Positions 10,820 through 22,166 of a stretch of 64,000 nt of DNA are shown one piece after another. The number at the start of each line of letters is the position of its first letter. Positions within the stretch are counted from its first letter, which is position 1. A model generated the notes under the pieces. That model ran no database searches. It was not told where the DNA came from and saw only the letters and a program-made list of their open reading frames with translations. Origin of the DNA: Pilasporangium apinafurcum. Taxonomy: Eukaryota; Oomycota; Peronosporomycetes; Pythiales; Pythiaceae. The stretch is from NCBI GenBank assembly GCA_001600495.1, contig BCKE01000059.1, forward strand, positions 35,493-99,492. The letters run 5' to 3'. The position numbers and the translations under genes are program-made.

Positions 10820-13414
10820 ACTGCCGCAGTTTGTCTTGTGATCTCGCACTCTTTCTTCTATTTTGGTGTGAAGCTTGACTGAGTAAACACCAAACTACAT
10901 ATATAAAATTTCAAGATACTGTATATGTTACTCCTTCAACATGTATCATTAGATAGAGGTATTTGCTGGTATACGTATGCACAAAGAGGATAGCATTTTT
11001 CCACCAATTCCCAAGAAACGCGCTTCGTTAAAACGCCTTCCCATGGGATGTCTATTTTTCAAGATTGGTTCTTCAACATGTATGAATTCAGTATGCGCTC
11101 ATGAGGTACATATATAATCCGATATGTGCTAATGAACACGAGATACCCATGCGTTGATGCATGGGTGACAAAAGCATCGAGCACTCTATATTATAGTGTG
11201 ACTATTCTTCGTAAATTGAACCAGTCTCAGATTATGCTACTATTTTATAAATACTAAAAATAGTGTTATCTGATTCTATTTACAAGATTTCTGAATATGG
11301 TCTGATTCTGGCTGATTTGTGTATCGTACCACATCTGGGTTATCTTGAATCAATCAACAGTCTCATGAATCAAGTTGCGCACGTTTCTACTGTTCACAGC
11401 GATCAATAATGATGATACAAACAAGACGAGAATGCGTTTGCATTCATAGATGGTGAAGACTGAATCGCGAGGTAGCGGTCCGTATGGTCATTCCGTGCTT
11501 GATTCGCAAGCCTGGCTGTGTAGACTGATGCAAGATGGTCCAATCGAGAAAACATTGCTGTAGAATACATGTCTCGGATTGTGTAGTGGATTTATCACCA
11601 TTCAGTCTTTCAAGCGCTGGCGTGTACGCACGAGTCACCTGACAAGTCAACGTATACTTTTTTCATACATATACAGCAGTTGTACACTACTAGTAGATTC
11701 TCATTCTTTCACTTTCTGTTGTAGATGTGTAAGTCACTAGGAGAAGTTTTGTGATCTTCATGGTCTTCGATTTACCACCCGTCATTCAGTTGATTTCTTG
11801 TATTTTTGGATGGTAATGCTTGCTTCAAATTTGAATGTCGCCGAGAAACCTACTGTACCTATTGCGTCGTGTGACGAGGTTGGTCTTGGCGGGTGATTAC
11901 AAGTGCATCCTCCTCTTTTTCCTGCGATACGTACCACATCCAACTAAGAATCAGAGGCGCATCTCTCGGCACTTAAATCATACGACTGTCTAAGAAAGCA
12001 TGTGAGAGGGACTATCGTATAGGTCCACACATGAAGACCAACACAGAAATTCCTAGATAGCTTGCCCAATCTACGCTCCCCGCCACCAAGCAGAATGAAA
12101 CACCGTGTTTATGTTGCTTGAGATCTTTTTTTGCTCCCCACAAATCAAGTAAGGCTGCGTCACGGCATCCCATAGAATGGCGGACAGATTCTTTCTCGAT
12201 CAATGCTAAGAGGATTTATTTATCACCTCATTGTGAGTGCTTGTCCTGTTTGCTGCTTTGTGGTCGTTTGTGTCACTTGGATGAATGAATCACGATTTGT
12301 TTGTGTTGAGTATAAAAATCTAATAATTTTTTTATACGAAAGCGAAGTGCATTCGACTACGTACTCTATACTGAAAAAGACAGTGACTACATAACGCCCA
12401 CTATTGATTGTGTACCACTGACTAAGTTCAGTTGGTGAAAATGTGAGACAGTGAAAAATTGACTAAAAATTGAAATAACCCAAAGCTGTGGAGAATTAAA
12501 AAAAATATAATATCAAACAAGTAAAAAATATACCCCAAAGTCTATTATATATTTAACTATATACAGGGTTGGGGCGAAGAGTATTTAATCCTCTACCAGC
12601 ACAATATCATGATATACTGGAATGAGATGCAAGTAATTTTGACTAAAAGAATTCGGAGACAGCCAGTATTTCCCAAACTCATGTCATTCCATGGATACTC
12701 AGACCAGTTTACGACGATGATAATAACATTGCATGCATCAACTTCGCTTCATGAGTCAAGTTTACTTGGTCACAAAACGGTTAATTTACCTCTTTTGATT
12801 CATTTGTAACGTGAGTTGTGCATTCTTCAGAAAACATATCACTATTTTTCACGTTTCTTCATGAATGCGATGTGGCATAAGACCAACAGTCGTACAATTC
12901 GTTTTTCTTTCAGCCAGCAAGCCTCTCATCCTCTTTTTCTTCAGTTCATTTAAGTGGAAAGCTTTGCAACCTTCACAACTATCAAAATTTCTTGCCAATG
13001 AATCTGTCGACGTTGAACGGCTCAGCACAATCCTGCACTGTGACTGGCTTAAACCAAGAACCAGCTGGCGAACGTAAATCCACCTTTCGACCCCTAACCT
13101 GATCTATTTCCGTAACGAGAAATCCACCACTCTCCCCTATCCTCGTTGATCAACCTCACTGACAGACAGGTATGACTGGTCTGATTGGCTGGAGTGACAG
13201 GCCCAAAAAACGAGCCTACTCTTTATCATTATGAGAGAATAATCATATCCTCTGCCTCTCACTGAGCCACATTGAAATATTTGACGCAACCAGCGCAAGT
13301 TCAAACACGTTTCCACGGTAGTGCACGCTCTACTACAGACACGTCCCCGACACATCACATCAAGACGATTTTTTTTGCTCTAGGGCAATTTGATTATTTG
13401 TCATTAACAAGCGT
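10820..13414. other. 2.6-kb AT-rich gap without a supported gene
   Basis: PEX5 reads away to the left from this gap and the PP2C gene reads away to the right, so both promoters lie here. Open frames are short and show no family resemblance on either strand. One minus-strand frame (12203-12012, TTG start) encodes 63 residues with a hydrophobic tail, and one frame without an ATG near 13080-12860 is rich in Lys/Arg. I assign neither. A perfect 8-bp-stem hairpin lies at 11145-11166. Confidence 0.4.
11145..11166. repeat. hairpin, 8-bp perfect stem
   Basis: ACCCATGC, a 6-base loop GTTGAT, then GCATGGGT. It lies in the gene-poor gap between PEX5 and the PP2C gene. Hairpins of this shape occur at the ends of IS200/IS605-type elements, but I find no nuclease fragment beside this one, so its origin is open. 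Confidence 0.5.
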
Positions 13415-14539
13415 ATGGGGACCTCCTGCTCTCATGAAGAGCAGCAACATGCGGTTAGTCGCTTCCGTCAACTTGCACTACCAATTGCAGCCGACCGGCC
13501 ACATCGAAGGTTCGGTAGACGGAAATTAGGGAATGTACACACAAACGCGAGACAGGTGCTGGATTCCTATGGATACCCTGGGAAACTGCACACCCCGTGC
13601 AATCAGTGCACTGAATGGGATAATGTATGCCAACAGCCCAGTCCGATAGTAAGCGACTATGCGGCCGTATCGACCCAAAACAGCAAGTTTCGCAAACACA
13701 TGGAAGACGAATGCGTGGCGATACCCAAGTATATGGCGTTTGCGGGTGACCCGGCGAAAAGTTCCTTCTTCGGTGTCTACGATGGTCATGGTGGGGATTT
13801 CTGTGCAAAGTATGCCGCTAGCCATTTCCACAAGAAATTGTCGCAGTTTATGGAAATGAAATACAGCGCCAAGCACCGCGAATCTGACTGTAGTAATCAT
13901 AGCACCATGACTTCCTCAACAAGCACCGAGTCATCAGTGAGTGACAGCGGCGATGTCCTCAATGTGGATGAAATTGAAAACTGCTTTGTGGATGCGTTTG
14001 CGACAGTGGATAAAGAACTGAGCGAGTTTGAAGAGTCGGCATGTAGTGGGTCAACCGCCGTGACGTGTCTCATTCGCAAGCATCATGGCCGCACAACGTT
14101 CCATGTTGCCAATGTGGGCGATTCACGAGCAATCTACTACGCCAATGGTGTGACAACTCGCCTCTCTGTGGACCACAAGGCGACGAACGAAGACGAAGTG
14201 AAGCGAATTCGAGCACTCAACGGCATCATCTTTAACAAGCGTGTCGCAGGCATGATCTCCGTCACACGAGCACTTGGCCAGGCCGACGAGAAGCAATTTA
14301 TTACGAGTGCCCCCCATATTGAGACCGTCGACGTCGGCTGTGGTGCTTCATTTCTGATGCTTGTGAGTGATGGGGTCACTGATGCATTTTGTGATGAAGA
14401 AGTAACACAATTTGTTTCGGAGCGGTTAGGACAGGGAGAAAAAGCACTGAGCATCTGTGCCCAGTTGCTGGATGAGGCAAAGGTAATGGGGTCAATGGAC
14501 AATATGACCGCTGTGCTGATCTGCTTCAGCGATGAATAG
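13415..14539 (+). CDS. PP2C-family (PPM) Ser/Thr phosphatase, probably N-myristoylated
   Basis: Single exon, 374 aa. The metal-dependent phosphatase motifs appear in order: KHMEDECVAI, FFGVYDGHGG (~residue 125), CSGSTAV, FHVANVGDSRAIYY, VDHKATNEDEVKRI, ISVTRALGQ, LMLVSDGVTDAF and DNMTAVLICF near the C-terminus. All Asp residues expected to bind Mn/Mg are present. The enzyme removes phosphate from Ser/Thr. The protein starts MGTSCSHEE, with Gly2 and Ser6 as in N-myristoylation sites and Cys5 as a possible palmitoylation site, so membrane attachment is likely (inference). A Ser-rich insert (~residues 165-190) separates the DGHGG and GSTAV blocks. Some PP2C enzymes of protists are also myristoylated. 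Confidence 0.9.
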   Translation: MGTSCSHEEQQHAVSRFRQLALPIAADRPHRRFGRRKLGNVHTNARQVLDSYGYPGKLHTPCNQCTEWDNVCQQPSPIVSDYAAVSTQNSKFRKHMEDECVAIPKYMAFAGDPAKSSFFGVYDGHGGDFCAKYAASHFHKKLSQFMEMKYSAKHRESDCSNHSTMTSSTSTESSVSDSGDVLNVDEIENCFVDAFATVDKELSEFEESACSGSTAVTCLIRKHHGRTTFHVANVGDSRAIYYANGVTTRLSVDHKATNEDEVKRIRALNGIIFNKRVAGMISVTRALGQADEKQFITSAPHIETVDVGCGASFLMLVSDGVTDAFCDEEVTQFVSERLGQGEKALSICAQLLDEAKVMGSMDNMTAVLICFSDE

Positions 14540-14842
14540 AAATCGCATCCAGTCATATGGATCGCGCAATTAGATAGAATGCGACACGTATCTGCTAGGA
14601 AGCAACATATGTTTGTCGAAGCTGAATTAAATTAATTATTCTTCACTGAAATAGAGCTGTCAGTGAATCTCCTACCATGTAATTTGACTGTTGTACCTGC
14701 CAATGTCGCAGAAGCGCGAGATGATGTTGACACACATGGTGGCATCATCAGGCGATCAATGCAAACATCATTGTGCTCTCTAATGTACCCCTTCTTAACA
14801 TCGAAACCTAGACACGTGTACTTAAATAAAAAAAATGAAAAC
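14540..14842. other. spacer between convergent genes
   Basis: It lies between the stops of the PP2C gene (plus) and the PDZ gene (minus), so it holds both 3' ends. It is AT-rich (AATTAAATTAATTATTC near 14625). No gene is seen. Confidence 0.4.
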
Positions 14843-15757
14843 TTACAGATCTATACTGCGCGGTTGGGAAGTATCAGATGCAGTTCGTCGAAATGTTAAC
14901 ACTAATGGCTTTGGCGCAAATTGCATCACCTGGAGGGTCTTCTTGAATCCTAGCTGATGCACATCAAAGTGGTTAATGCTCAAGAGCAAATCACCGACAC
15001 TCACTTTGTTCTGCGACGATCCGCTTGCAATGAATCCATTTTCCTTGATATTGTAGACGCTTGGGTAAGGCTTCTCTTTATGAGGTTTCAAGCCAATTCC
15101 CAATGGACCGTCTTCTTCTCTCCATACAACATAACTGAGCGATCGTTCCAGACGTTCACGACGTCGTTGCCGTTCTTGTCGCGCAATGGATAAGCGTCGA
15201 GGACGGGTTGCTGAAGGATGTATTTCATTGCAGCCTGGTCGGCGGAATCGAAGCACAGCGGGGCGGGCACCGTCTTCGAGGATGTGGATGACAGAGTCGA
15301 AGGCCATGACTGAACGATTAGTGCTGTAATCGTTGATGGCGAGCAAGAAGTCGCCCTCTCGTAGACTCCACATACCTGGCAGCGACTCATTACCATCCGC
15401 ATCGACCACACGCGGATATCCAGTCATTTCACACGACGCAAACTGCAATCCAAGTGCTGATCCGTGCCAAAGGATGACCTCGTATTGCATATGCTGGGAA
15501 TTTTCATCCTCTGGAGGGGACGACGACGTCGTGGAGGTTGTTTCTTGAATCGATATGTTCGCTGACGCATGTAGTTGGAGTTTATCACGCACAAATACTT
15601 GGATCTTCTGTGCGGCTTCTTCTTCGTACATGGTCTGACTCATCCATTTCTGGTAAGACGTCGACACTGGGTGGCCAGACTGTAGAGGTTGTGGGTGGTG
15701 GTGAAAGGGATGATGTGTGAATGGTTCGGCGACGGTAGTAGGAGAATCGATAGCCAT
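14843..15757 (-). CDS. two-PDZ-domain protein
   Basis: Single exon, 304 aa, ATG at 15757. A His/Pro-rich start (residues ~13-25) is followed by EEEAAQKIQVFVRDKL, which resembles an IQ-type helix. Two PDZ-like domains follow. The first is at ~90-170 (GSALGLQFASCEMTGYPRVV, LREGDFLLAINDYS, VLRFRRPG). The second is at ~210-295 (GPLGIGLKPHK, VSVGDLLLSINHFDV, LVLTFRR). A basic linker (RPRRLSIARQERQRRRERLE) joins them. PDZ domains bind C-terminal peptides, so this is probably a scaffold; the partner is unknown. The carboxylate loops are not classical GLGF but keep the glycines (ALGLQF, PLGIGL). It converges on the PP2C gene. Confidence 0.75.
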   Translation of the reverse strand: MAIDSPTTVAEPFTHHPFHHHPQPLQSGHPVSTSYQKWMSQTMYEEEAAQKIQVFVRDKLQLHASANISIQETTSTTSSSPPEDENSQHMQYEVILWHGSALGLQFASCEMTGYPRVVDADGNESLPGMWSLREGDFLLAINDYSTNRSVMAFDSVIHILEDGARPAVLRFRRPGCNEIHPSATRPRRLSIARQERQRRRERLERSLSYVVWREEDGPLGIGLKPHKEKPYPSVYNIKENGFIASGSSQNKVSVGDLLLSINHFDVHQLGFKKTLQVMQFAPKPLVLTFRRTASDTSQPRSIDL

Positions 15758-16969
15758 GGCAGCAGCGACTTAGGCGATCGAGTTTCCTCTTTCTCTCTTG
15801 AGCTTATTCGGGTAAGAAGCAGTGTGGAGGGCGACTTCTTGCTTATTAAGGTTGTTGCTCTTCTGAGAGTACAGTAAATGCGCGCCCGCGACGTCAGACT
15901 TTAGGGGAAACTAACCGGACGGACCAACACTCTTTAGCTTCGGTACCCACTGATTAGGGGTAAAGTGGACCACCTCACTGGATGCCCTGGCTCTGTCGCA
16001 TAGATATAGTGCATGGCTGGAGGATCTTTCCCCTTTGAAGAGACGCTTCATTATGGCTGCTAGTTGGTGAAAACAGCGTTAGCGAATACTTTGACTGTAT
16101 GTATTGCAGCAACGGAAAGAACCTTGGCTATAGAGCCCCCGAAATGAGTCCTGAACCAGAAAGGTGATGCGCAAAAGGTGGCTTACCTTTCCACATCGCG
16201 AAATTAAACATTTACCAGCGGTTCCCCTCTGTGAGCATGGAGACAAAGCGACGGATGTGTTTGTGTCATTACAACTATACCAAGCAGTCTATACGGAGGT
16301 CATGAACTGAGAAACAGATCTATCAGTCGGTTGTTGCATGACGGGTGACAGGACAATCAATTCACGGATACAAACGTTGCTTGTGGTCAGAGGTCTGGAA
16401 ATAATCCACGAATTAAAAAAAGCGCGCAGAAACTGGATTAAATTCTGAACAGCAGCTTTCCTTGGAAGTAATAACAACTGCCTTAGATACATCGACTGCT
16501 CAGTGTCTGATTGCTTTGAGCAGTCGAAGTATTTTGTTTGGTTCGTATTGGTTGCATTGCGCAAACGAATGGCTCTGACGTGCGACTGTGCAATGGAATC
16601 TTTTTGATAAACTTCCCAAATGGTGGCTTGCATTCACTTACACGTTTATCAATGCTTTACTACTTCGGTGAAAGGTTGCTGATCCATGAATGGTGGAATA
16701 GCAGAAGGCTTTGGTCTTTGTAGTAATCTTTAATTACTGAGAAATGAACCCGACTGTTGGCAAAGATACACAGCCGTTTACTGAAATCGGTTTGGGTGTA
16801 CAATCGCATATCCCCAAGCTCAACAATAACACATGAGTCGTTGGTTTCCTTCACAGTGGTTCATGTTCCTGATGCGCTTTGCCATAAATGTCCGCGATTG
16901 ACATCGCCTGTACCAAAACCTCATGAGGTCATGTGAGATACCAACGTACTGGCAACTCAGTGAGGATTT
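15758..16969. other. intergenic stretch before a TnpB-like relic
   Basis: It starts upstream of the PDZ gene and probably contains its promoter. A minus-strand frame at 16633-16289 (about 115 codons) and another at 16854-16660 show no domain I recognise. I do not call them genes. No tRNA or clear repeat is seen. Confidence 0.35.
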
Positions 16970-17470
16970 CTTGTTTTTTTGGGGTGCGACTCAACAGCAA
17001 AAGCTAGACAACCGCGGACTAGCCATCTTCAACCCCTGCACACGATGAATAGGTGGTCATTATTGAGAAAGATGTTCCTGGCAGCATCGACATCTCTATC
17101 AAGAACAAGCTTGGAGTGAGGGCACTGAAAGACTCTGATGCTTCATCGCGTGGTTGATTCTTCCACACTGAGAACAAGTCTTTGTTGTAAAGTTTTCTTC
17201 GCAGTCGTATGTATGATATTGCCTTCCTTTCGCATCGATGCTATCACGCCATATTTCCTGGACAATCGCTTGACTTAGGCATCAGCTGGATCTCCTCTGT
17301 TATGCACTGTCAGCGCTTCGCATCCGTTCTTGAAAAGAAGAATGGCGCTGAAAAGAGGTCGTTGCAGATAATTGGAAACAAGTTTCTGGTTCTATTGATG
17401 TGAATCTATTTGCTTCAAATAAACATGTCAAGGTGTATCCTACCGATAGAGAAAATAGGAGATAGAACCT
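16970..17470 (-). mobile_element. TnpB/Fanzor-like element relic (copy C)
   Basis: On the minus strand the relic begins near 17468 with a pyrimidine-rich leader (CTATCTCCTATTTTCTC, then CTATCGGTAGG and TTGACATG). The same leader is shared with the relics at 26095 and 35162. Towards its 3' end it encodes TTKTCSQCGRINHAMKH, a zinc-finger CxxC block like that of IS605/IS607 TnpB, and then, after a stop, RDVDAARNIFL, the RuvC-III motif. The RuvC-I and RuvC-II regions are missing, so the copy is internally deleted and cannot code for a nuclease. It ends near a GACTCAACARCAAAAGCTAG stretch (plus-strand sense) that also ends the copy at 25.7 kb. Confidence 0.6.
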
Positions 17471-17704
17471 CAGAAACCACTCTCAAAGCACCTAAATTAC
17501 AGACAAAATTTTCAAAATTAGTGTTTAAAGTATACTTTATTGAGAGCTATGTGTTACATTAATAGACTTATTTATACCTTAGAATAGTACTGTGGGAGAC
17601 ATATTTATGTGTCGAAGAGAACGGTAATGGGTTGATGAAGATTTGGATTTAGTTTTGCAAGAAAGAAAGGGGAGGATATCTATCAAGCAGCGCAAAGAGG
17701 AAAC

Positions 17705-18899
<1,195 letters not shown>

Positions 18900-19156
18900 A
18901 GAGGACGTCACCAAGGTTTAATCGTTCTGTCACTCAGTCGGGAAAAACTTTTAGCAATGCTGGCATTACAGCTTCCGAATGAGTAGCGAATGCGAATCAA
19001 AAATCGCTTTTGACTTGTCCCATTGTCATGATATATCCTCATTTTAACCGTCTTATGTCTAATGGGTGCTATTCCTGAGACTAGTCGCGCGCGTTTCGCT
19101 CACCACTGCCACCACTTTTCTCGTGTGCTTTCATAGCTACTTTTGCTAACGTCGTG

Positions 19157-19477
19157 ATGAAGCGCTCCTGGTTTTTCTCCTGGTCTTTTCTCTTTCTTAT
19201 ACAGCAGCTGGGTGCACTTGGAGAACATACACATTTGCGAACACAATTGTCAACAGTTGGCATGCCCACACACAACGTACTGCGGAATGTAAAGGGAGTT
19301 AAACTCATCGACGAAGCCAACGAGCTTACCTCCACCGCGGAAATTGATTACTGCGATTGCGGGATGATTACGGGCTGTCGCTGTGCTGAAGACTTATGGG
19401 ACCACGTCATGCCACGTGTAGATGAAAGCGAGATGGAAGAAGGAATGGAAGAACAAGCCTACCGTCAGCATATCTAA
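19157..19477 (+). CDS. small secreted Cys-containing protein, hypothetical
   Basis: 106 aa, single exon, ATG 19157. Residues 1-22 (MKRSWFFSWSFLFLIQQLGA...) form a strong signal peptide. A short mature chain follows with four cysteines packed in IDYCDCGMITGCRCAEDLWD, and an acidic tail (DESEMEEGMEEQ). No transmembrane segment follows the signal, so it should be secreted or lie in the ER/Golgi lumen. I do not recognise the family. It lies between proteasome alpha5 and uridine kinase. No RxLR or Crinkler motif is visible. An unspliced short ORF of this kind could be spurious, but the signal peptide and clustered cysteines argue that it is real. Confidence 0.55.
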   Translation: MKRSWFFSWSFLFLIQQLGALGEHTHLRTQLSTVGMPTHNVLRNVKGVKLIDEANELTSTAEIDYCDCGMITGCRCAEDLWDHVMPRVDESEMEEGMEEQAYRQHI

Positions 19478-19570
19478 TCGAACCAGCATGTATGTCGTAT
19501 AACTCAGCAGTAATGTATTTTTGAATTTTGAGTTCGTAGGGAGGAAGGATGGTTGAAATTGAATTTATCA

Positions 19571-20386
19571 TTATGGCAATTTTACGCCATCCATTTCGTC
19601 GCATAGTTCCTCCTCGACGGAATCGTTGTCGCTATTGTTGTTCGTATGAGTTGTGAAGCTATGCAATCGCGACAAGATCATATCTAGCGCTACCGAGTTC
19701 ACACCATGCGGGATGATGATATCTGCCACACGCTTCGATTGCTCCACGAACATCATGTGCATCGGACGCACGGTCTTCATGTACTGCTTCATGACTGACT
19801 CAGCCGTTCGTCCACGTTCTTCAATGTCTCGCCGCAGCCGTCGCACCAAACGGATATCCGCTGCTGTTTCTACAAAAATCTTGATATCCATGAGCGCTGC
19901 CAGTTCTGGCTCCGCGAAGATAAGAATGCCCTCGATCAAGATGACGCAATTCGGTTTCATCTCGACTGTCTCCTTGCAGCGTGAATGCGTGTTGAAGTCA
20001 TACACGGGAATCTGCACAGGCTTACCGGCACGCAACTGCTTGACGTGCTCAACCATGAGGTTCGTTTCCAGCGAATCCGGATGGTCAAAGTTGTGTTCTG
20101 CTCGTTGTTCAATGGTCAAATGGCTCAAATCCTTGTAGTAGTAGTCGTGCGACAGGTAAGAGACGCGGTCGGCGCCAAATTCGGACATGATGGCACGCGA
20201 TAACGTCGTCTTGCCTGACCCTGAGCCACCGCAGACGCCAACCACAAGGATCCGGTTGCTTTCGTCACTGAGTGCTTTCGGTCGCCGTTCCAATTGAAAC
20301 GTGTCCGGATCGACCGAATTGTCGATATAGACAATGTCTTTCACAATTTCCAGACTCGCAGCGCTCTCTGACGATTTGAGGGTCAT
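19571..20386 (-). CDS. UCK: uridine-cytidine kinase
   Basis: 271 aa from ATG 20386. Motifs of the family are complete: P-loop VVGVCGGSGSGKTTLS, SHDYYYKDLSHL, NFDHPDSLET, IPVYDFNTHSR, ILIEGILIF, the lid RLVRRLRRDIEERGR, and TVRPMHMMFVEQSKRVADIIIP. It phosphorylates uridine and cytidine to UMP and CMP in the cytosol (pyrimidine salvage). There is no C-terminal uracil phosphoribosyltransferase domain. An in-frame ATG at 20500 would add 38 residues including a hydrophobic FINLLFFFFPFI stretch. I prefer 20386 because the DNA just upstream is CT-rich like a 5' UTR and the kinase needs no such extension. The C-terminus is Asn/Asp/Glu-rich and unconserved. Confidence 0.93.
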   Translation of the reverse strand: MTLKSSESAASLEIVKDIVYIDNSVDPDTFQLERRPKALSDESNRILVVGVCGGSGSGKTTLSRAIMSEFGADRVSYLSHDYYYKDLSHLTIEQRAEHNFDHPDSLETNLMVEHVKQLRAGKPVQIPVYDFNTHSRCKETVEMKPNCVILIEGILIFAEPELAALMDIKIFVETAADIRLVRRLRRDIEERGRTAESVMKQYMKTVRPMHMMFVEQSKRVADIIIPHGVNSVALDMILSRLHSFTTHTNNNSDNDSVEEELCDEMDGVKLP

Positions 20387-20879
20387 GATAAATGGGAAGA
20401 AGAAGAAGAGAAGGTTTATGAAGCGGTAGGCGTTGATTAATGCAATGCACTTTTCGTTGGTTCGGAAATGGTGTCTGCTTGTTTGATGTGAGAAATGCAT
20501 GGAGCCGCTGGTGGTGGATCATGAGCCACCAATCAGATGCAAGAGGCGGTTCATGATGCGTATTTCTGTCCAATCCAAAGGTCCCATTAGTGACTGCACC
20601 CCGAATCACCATACAAACAGAAGAAGAAAATGGAGTTGATCTCCATCGCCAGCACACAGGAAGCAGACTTGGGGAAAGTGGGAGAGGATGCATCGAGGCA
20701 TTTGCATTCACTCATTCACTCATTCATGCATCCACATGCATGCACACCTTTGAAAGTTCAATAGAAACCAGATCTGATTCGTTTTCTTCAATTAAGTATC
20801 TAAACCAAAGAAAGGAAAAAAAAGAATCCCTGATGAAAAGCACCTCACACCTTCTCCTCCGCTTCCTTCTTCCATTAAG

Positions 20880-22166
20880 TTACTGGTTCCCTGCAACCGA
20901 GTCAATGAGAACGGGATAGCCTGAATCCAATGGGATGTCTGGATTCTGGATGCTTTGGCAGATAGTGGGGATGTCGGTCTGTAAATCCAAAAAATCGGCC
21001 AAAAACACGAGCAACTGAAAGTCGCTGATACGCTTGACATAAGGCTCACTCTTGTACTTTTGGAGCTGACTTTTTAGTGCTGCACGGCTACGATAGCTCC
21101 CTTCACGGTTCAGTTTCGGGAACTCACACTTCATCTCTGATTCGTGGGTGACCACCGGTACCACACACAGAAAGAAATTGTTATCCACTTCCTTTGTCGC
21201 TTTCGCTTCAACAATCGCAGTAAACGTGTCATGAATAGCGCAGGTTTTCGGATCAGCTTCATTCTCCAAGAGTGCTCCCGCACTAAACATGTCGACGCAT
21301 TGGTCACTCACTTGAAATGCTTCAAACGATGCCTGCCCTTGCTTGTCCAGTGTAACCTTTAGCGTCACAAATAGCGATCCTTTCCCACCAGCATCGGCCA
21401 GCAATTGCGCAGCTAACAGAATCTCCCGTGAGGAGAAATGGAACGATTCTTCTTCACGTGGCGGATGGGAAAATACCCATCCAACCTTCTCACGACCAAG
21501 TGCAGCAGCGACAGCATCCACTTTATCCGCGTTCGGATCATCAAATACCTCAAACCCGTATGGATTTCCTTCCTGTGGCGGTTCGTAGATGAAATCCACT
21601 GTCACTTCTTTCGTTTCCTCATTCACGGTGCCATACAACCACCCACATCGCGATTGCTGGAACGCAAACTGTCGCAAATATGACTGGAAATCGTTGCAAC
21701 TCGCCGCATCCAATACCACTTTGCTTACATGCGCGGCTTTCTGAGCGCTCAGTTTGAACTCAAACTGCGCATCCATGCGCATGAACTCTCCCAATGTCCA
21801 ATGCATCTTCATGTCTCTCAGCGCCTTCAGTCCAGGGCGAAAAGAATTCTTATCCACCCGATCATGATACGTCACATGTGTCAGGGTGCCATCCGCTGTG
21901 ATCTTTGTTCCGACAGTTCCACCGGTGCTGATGATATCACCCTCATAGTCCAAGTAGAGCATGTCGCCATGCCCAAGTCGAAGTTCCCGTAGAGTCTGAT
22001 GATCTGAGACTGGAGAAGTACCCTGTTGATCTAGGAAGAGTCGTTGCGTATCAGCTTTGACGGCATGGTTTGTTTCAATCCACTGCTTGACGTCGGCTAT
22101 AGACGACTGCGGTGTAAGGTCTGTGACGCGCCAGATACCATTCTTCGAGCGCACGCGGATCAGCAT
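20880..22166 (-). CDS. NPL4: NPL4, cofactor of CDC48/p97
   Basis: 428 aa, one exon, ATG 22166. The N-terminus is a ubiquitin-like domain (MLIRVRSKNGIWRVTDL, LRLGHGDMLYLDYEG). The centre is the inactive MPN domain (CGWLYGTVNEE, VDFIYEPPQEG, ALGREKVGWVFSHPP, FSSREILLAAQLLADAG, FEAFQVSDQCVDMF). The C-terminal NPL4 block follows (EVDNNFFLCVVPV, KRISDFQLLVFLADFLD). With UFD1, NPL4 recruits ubiquitinated clients to CDC48 for unfolding, for example in ER-associated degradation. As in plant NPL4, the zinc-finger segment between UBL and MPN and the C-terminal NZF finger of animal NPL4 are absent. The MPN domain shows no JAMM metal ligands, as expected. Confidence 0.93.
   Translation of the reverse strand: MLIRVRSKNGIWRVTDLTPQSSIADVKQWIETNHAVKADTQRLFLDQQGTSPVSDHQTLRELRLGHGDMLYLDYEGDIISTGGTVGTKITADGTLTHVTYHDRVDKNSFRPGLKALRDMKMHWTLGEFMRMDAQFEFKLSAQKAAHVSKVVLDAASCNDFQSYLRQFAFQQSRCGWLYGTVNEETKEVTVDFIYEPPQEGNPYGFEVFDDPNADKVDAVAAALGREKVGWVFSHPPREEESFHFSSREILLAAQLLADAGGKGSLFVTLKVTLDKQGQASFEAFQVSDQCVDMFSAGALLENEADPKTCAIHDTFTAIVEAKATKEVDNNFFLCVVPVVTHESEMKCEFPKLNREGSYRSRAALKSQLQKYKSEPYVKRISDFQLLVFLADFLDLQTDIPTICQSIQNPDIPLDSGYPVLIDSVAGNQ

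Noticed and set aside
10219-10878. Plus-strand frame of 219 codons across PEX5
   Set aside because: Antisense of the confidently identified PEX5 exon 1; no domain of its own.
12012-12203. Minus-strand 63-codon frame with a hydrophobic C-terminus
   Set aside because: T-T-G start, no family resemblance, no flanking exon. I left it in the gap description only.
19157-19477. RxLR-type effector in the small secreted protein (HLRTQL)
   Set aside because: The spacing and residues do not match RxLR-dEER; only the signal peptide is solid.
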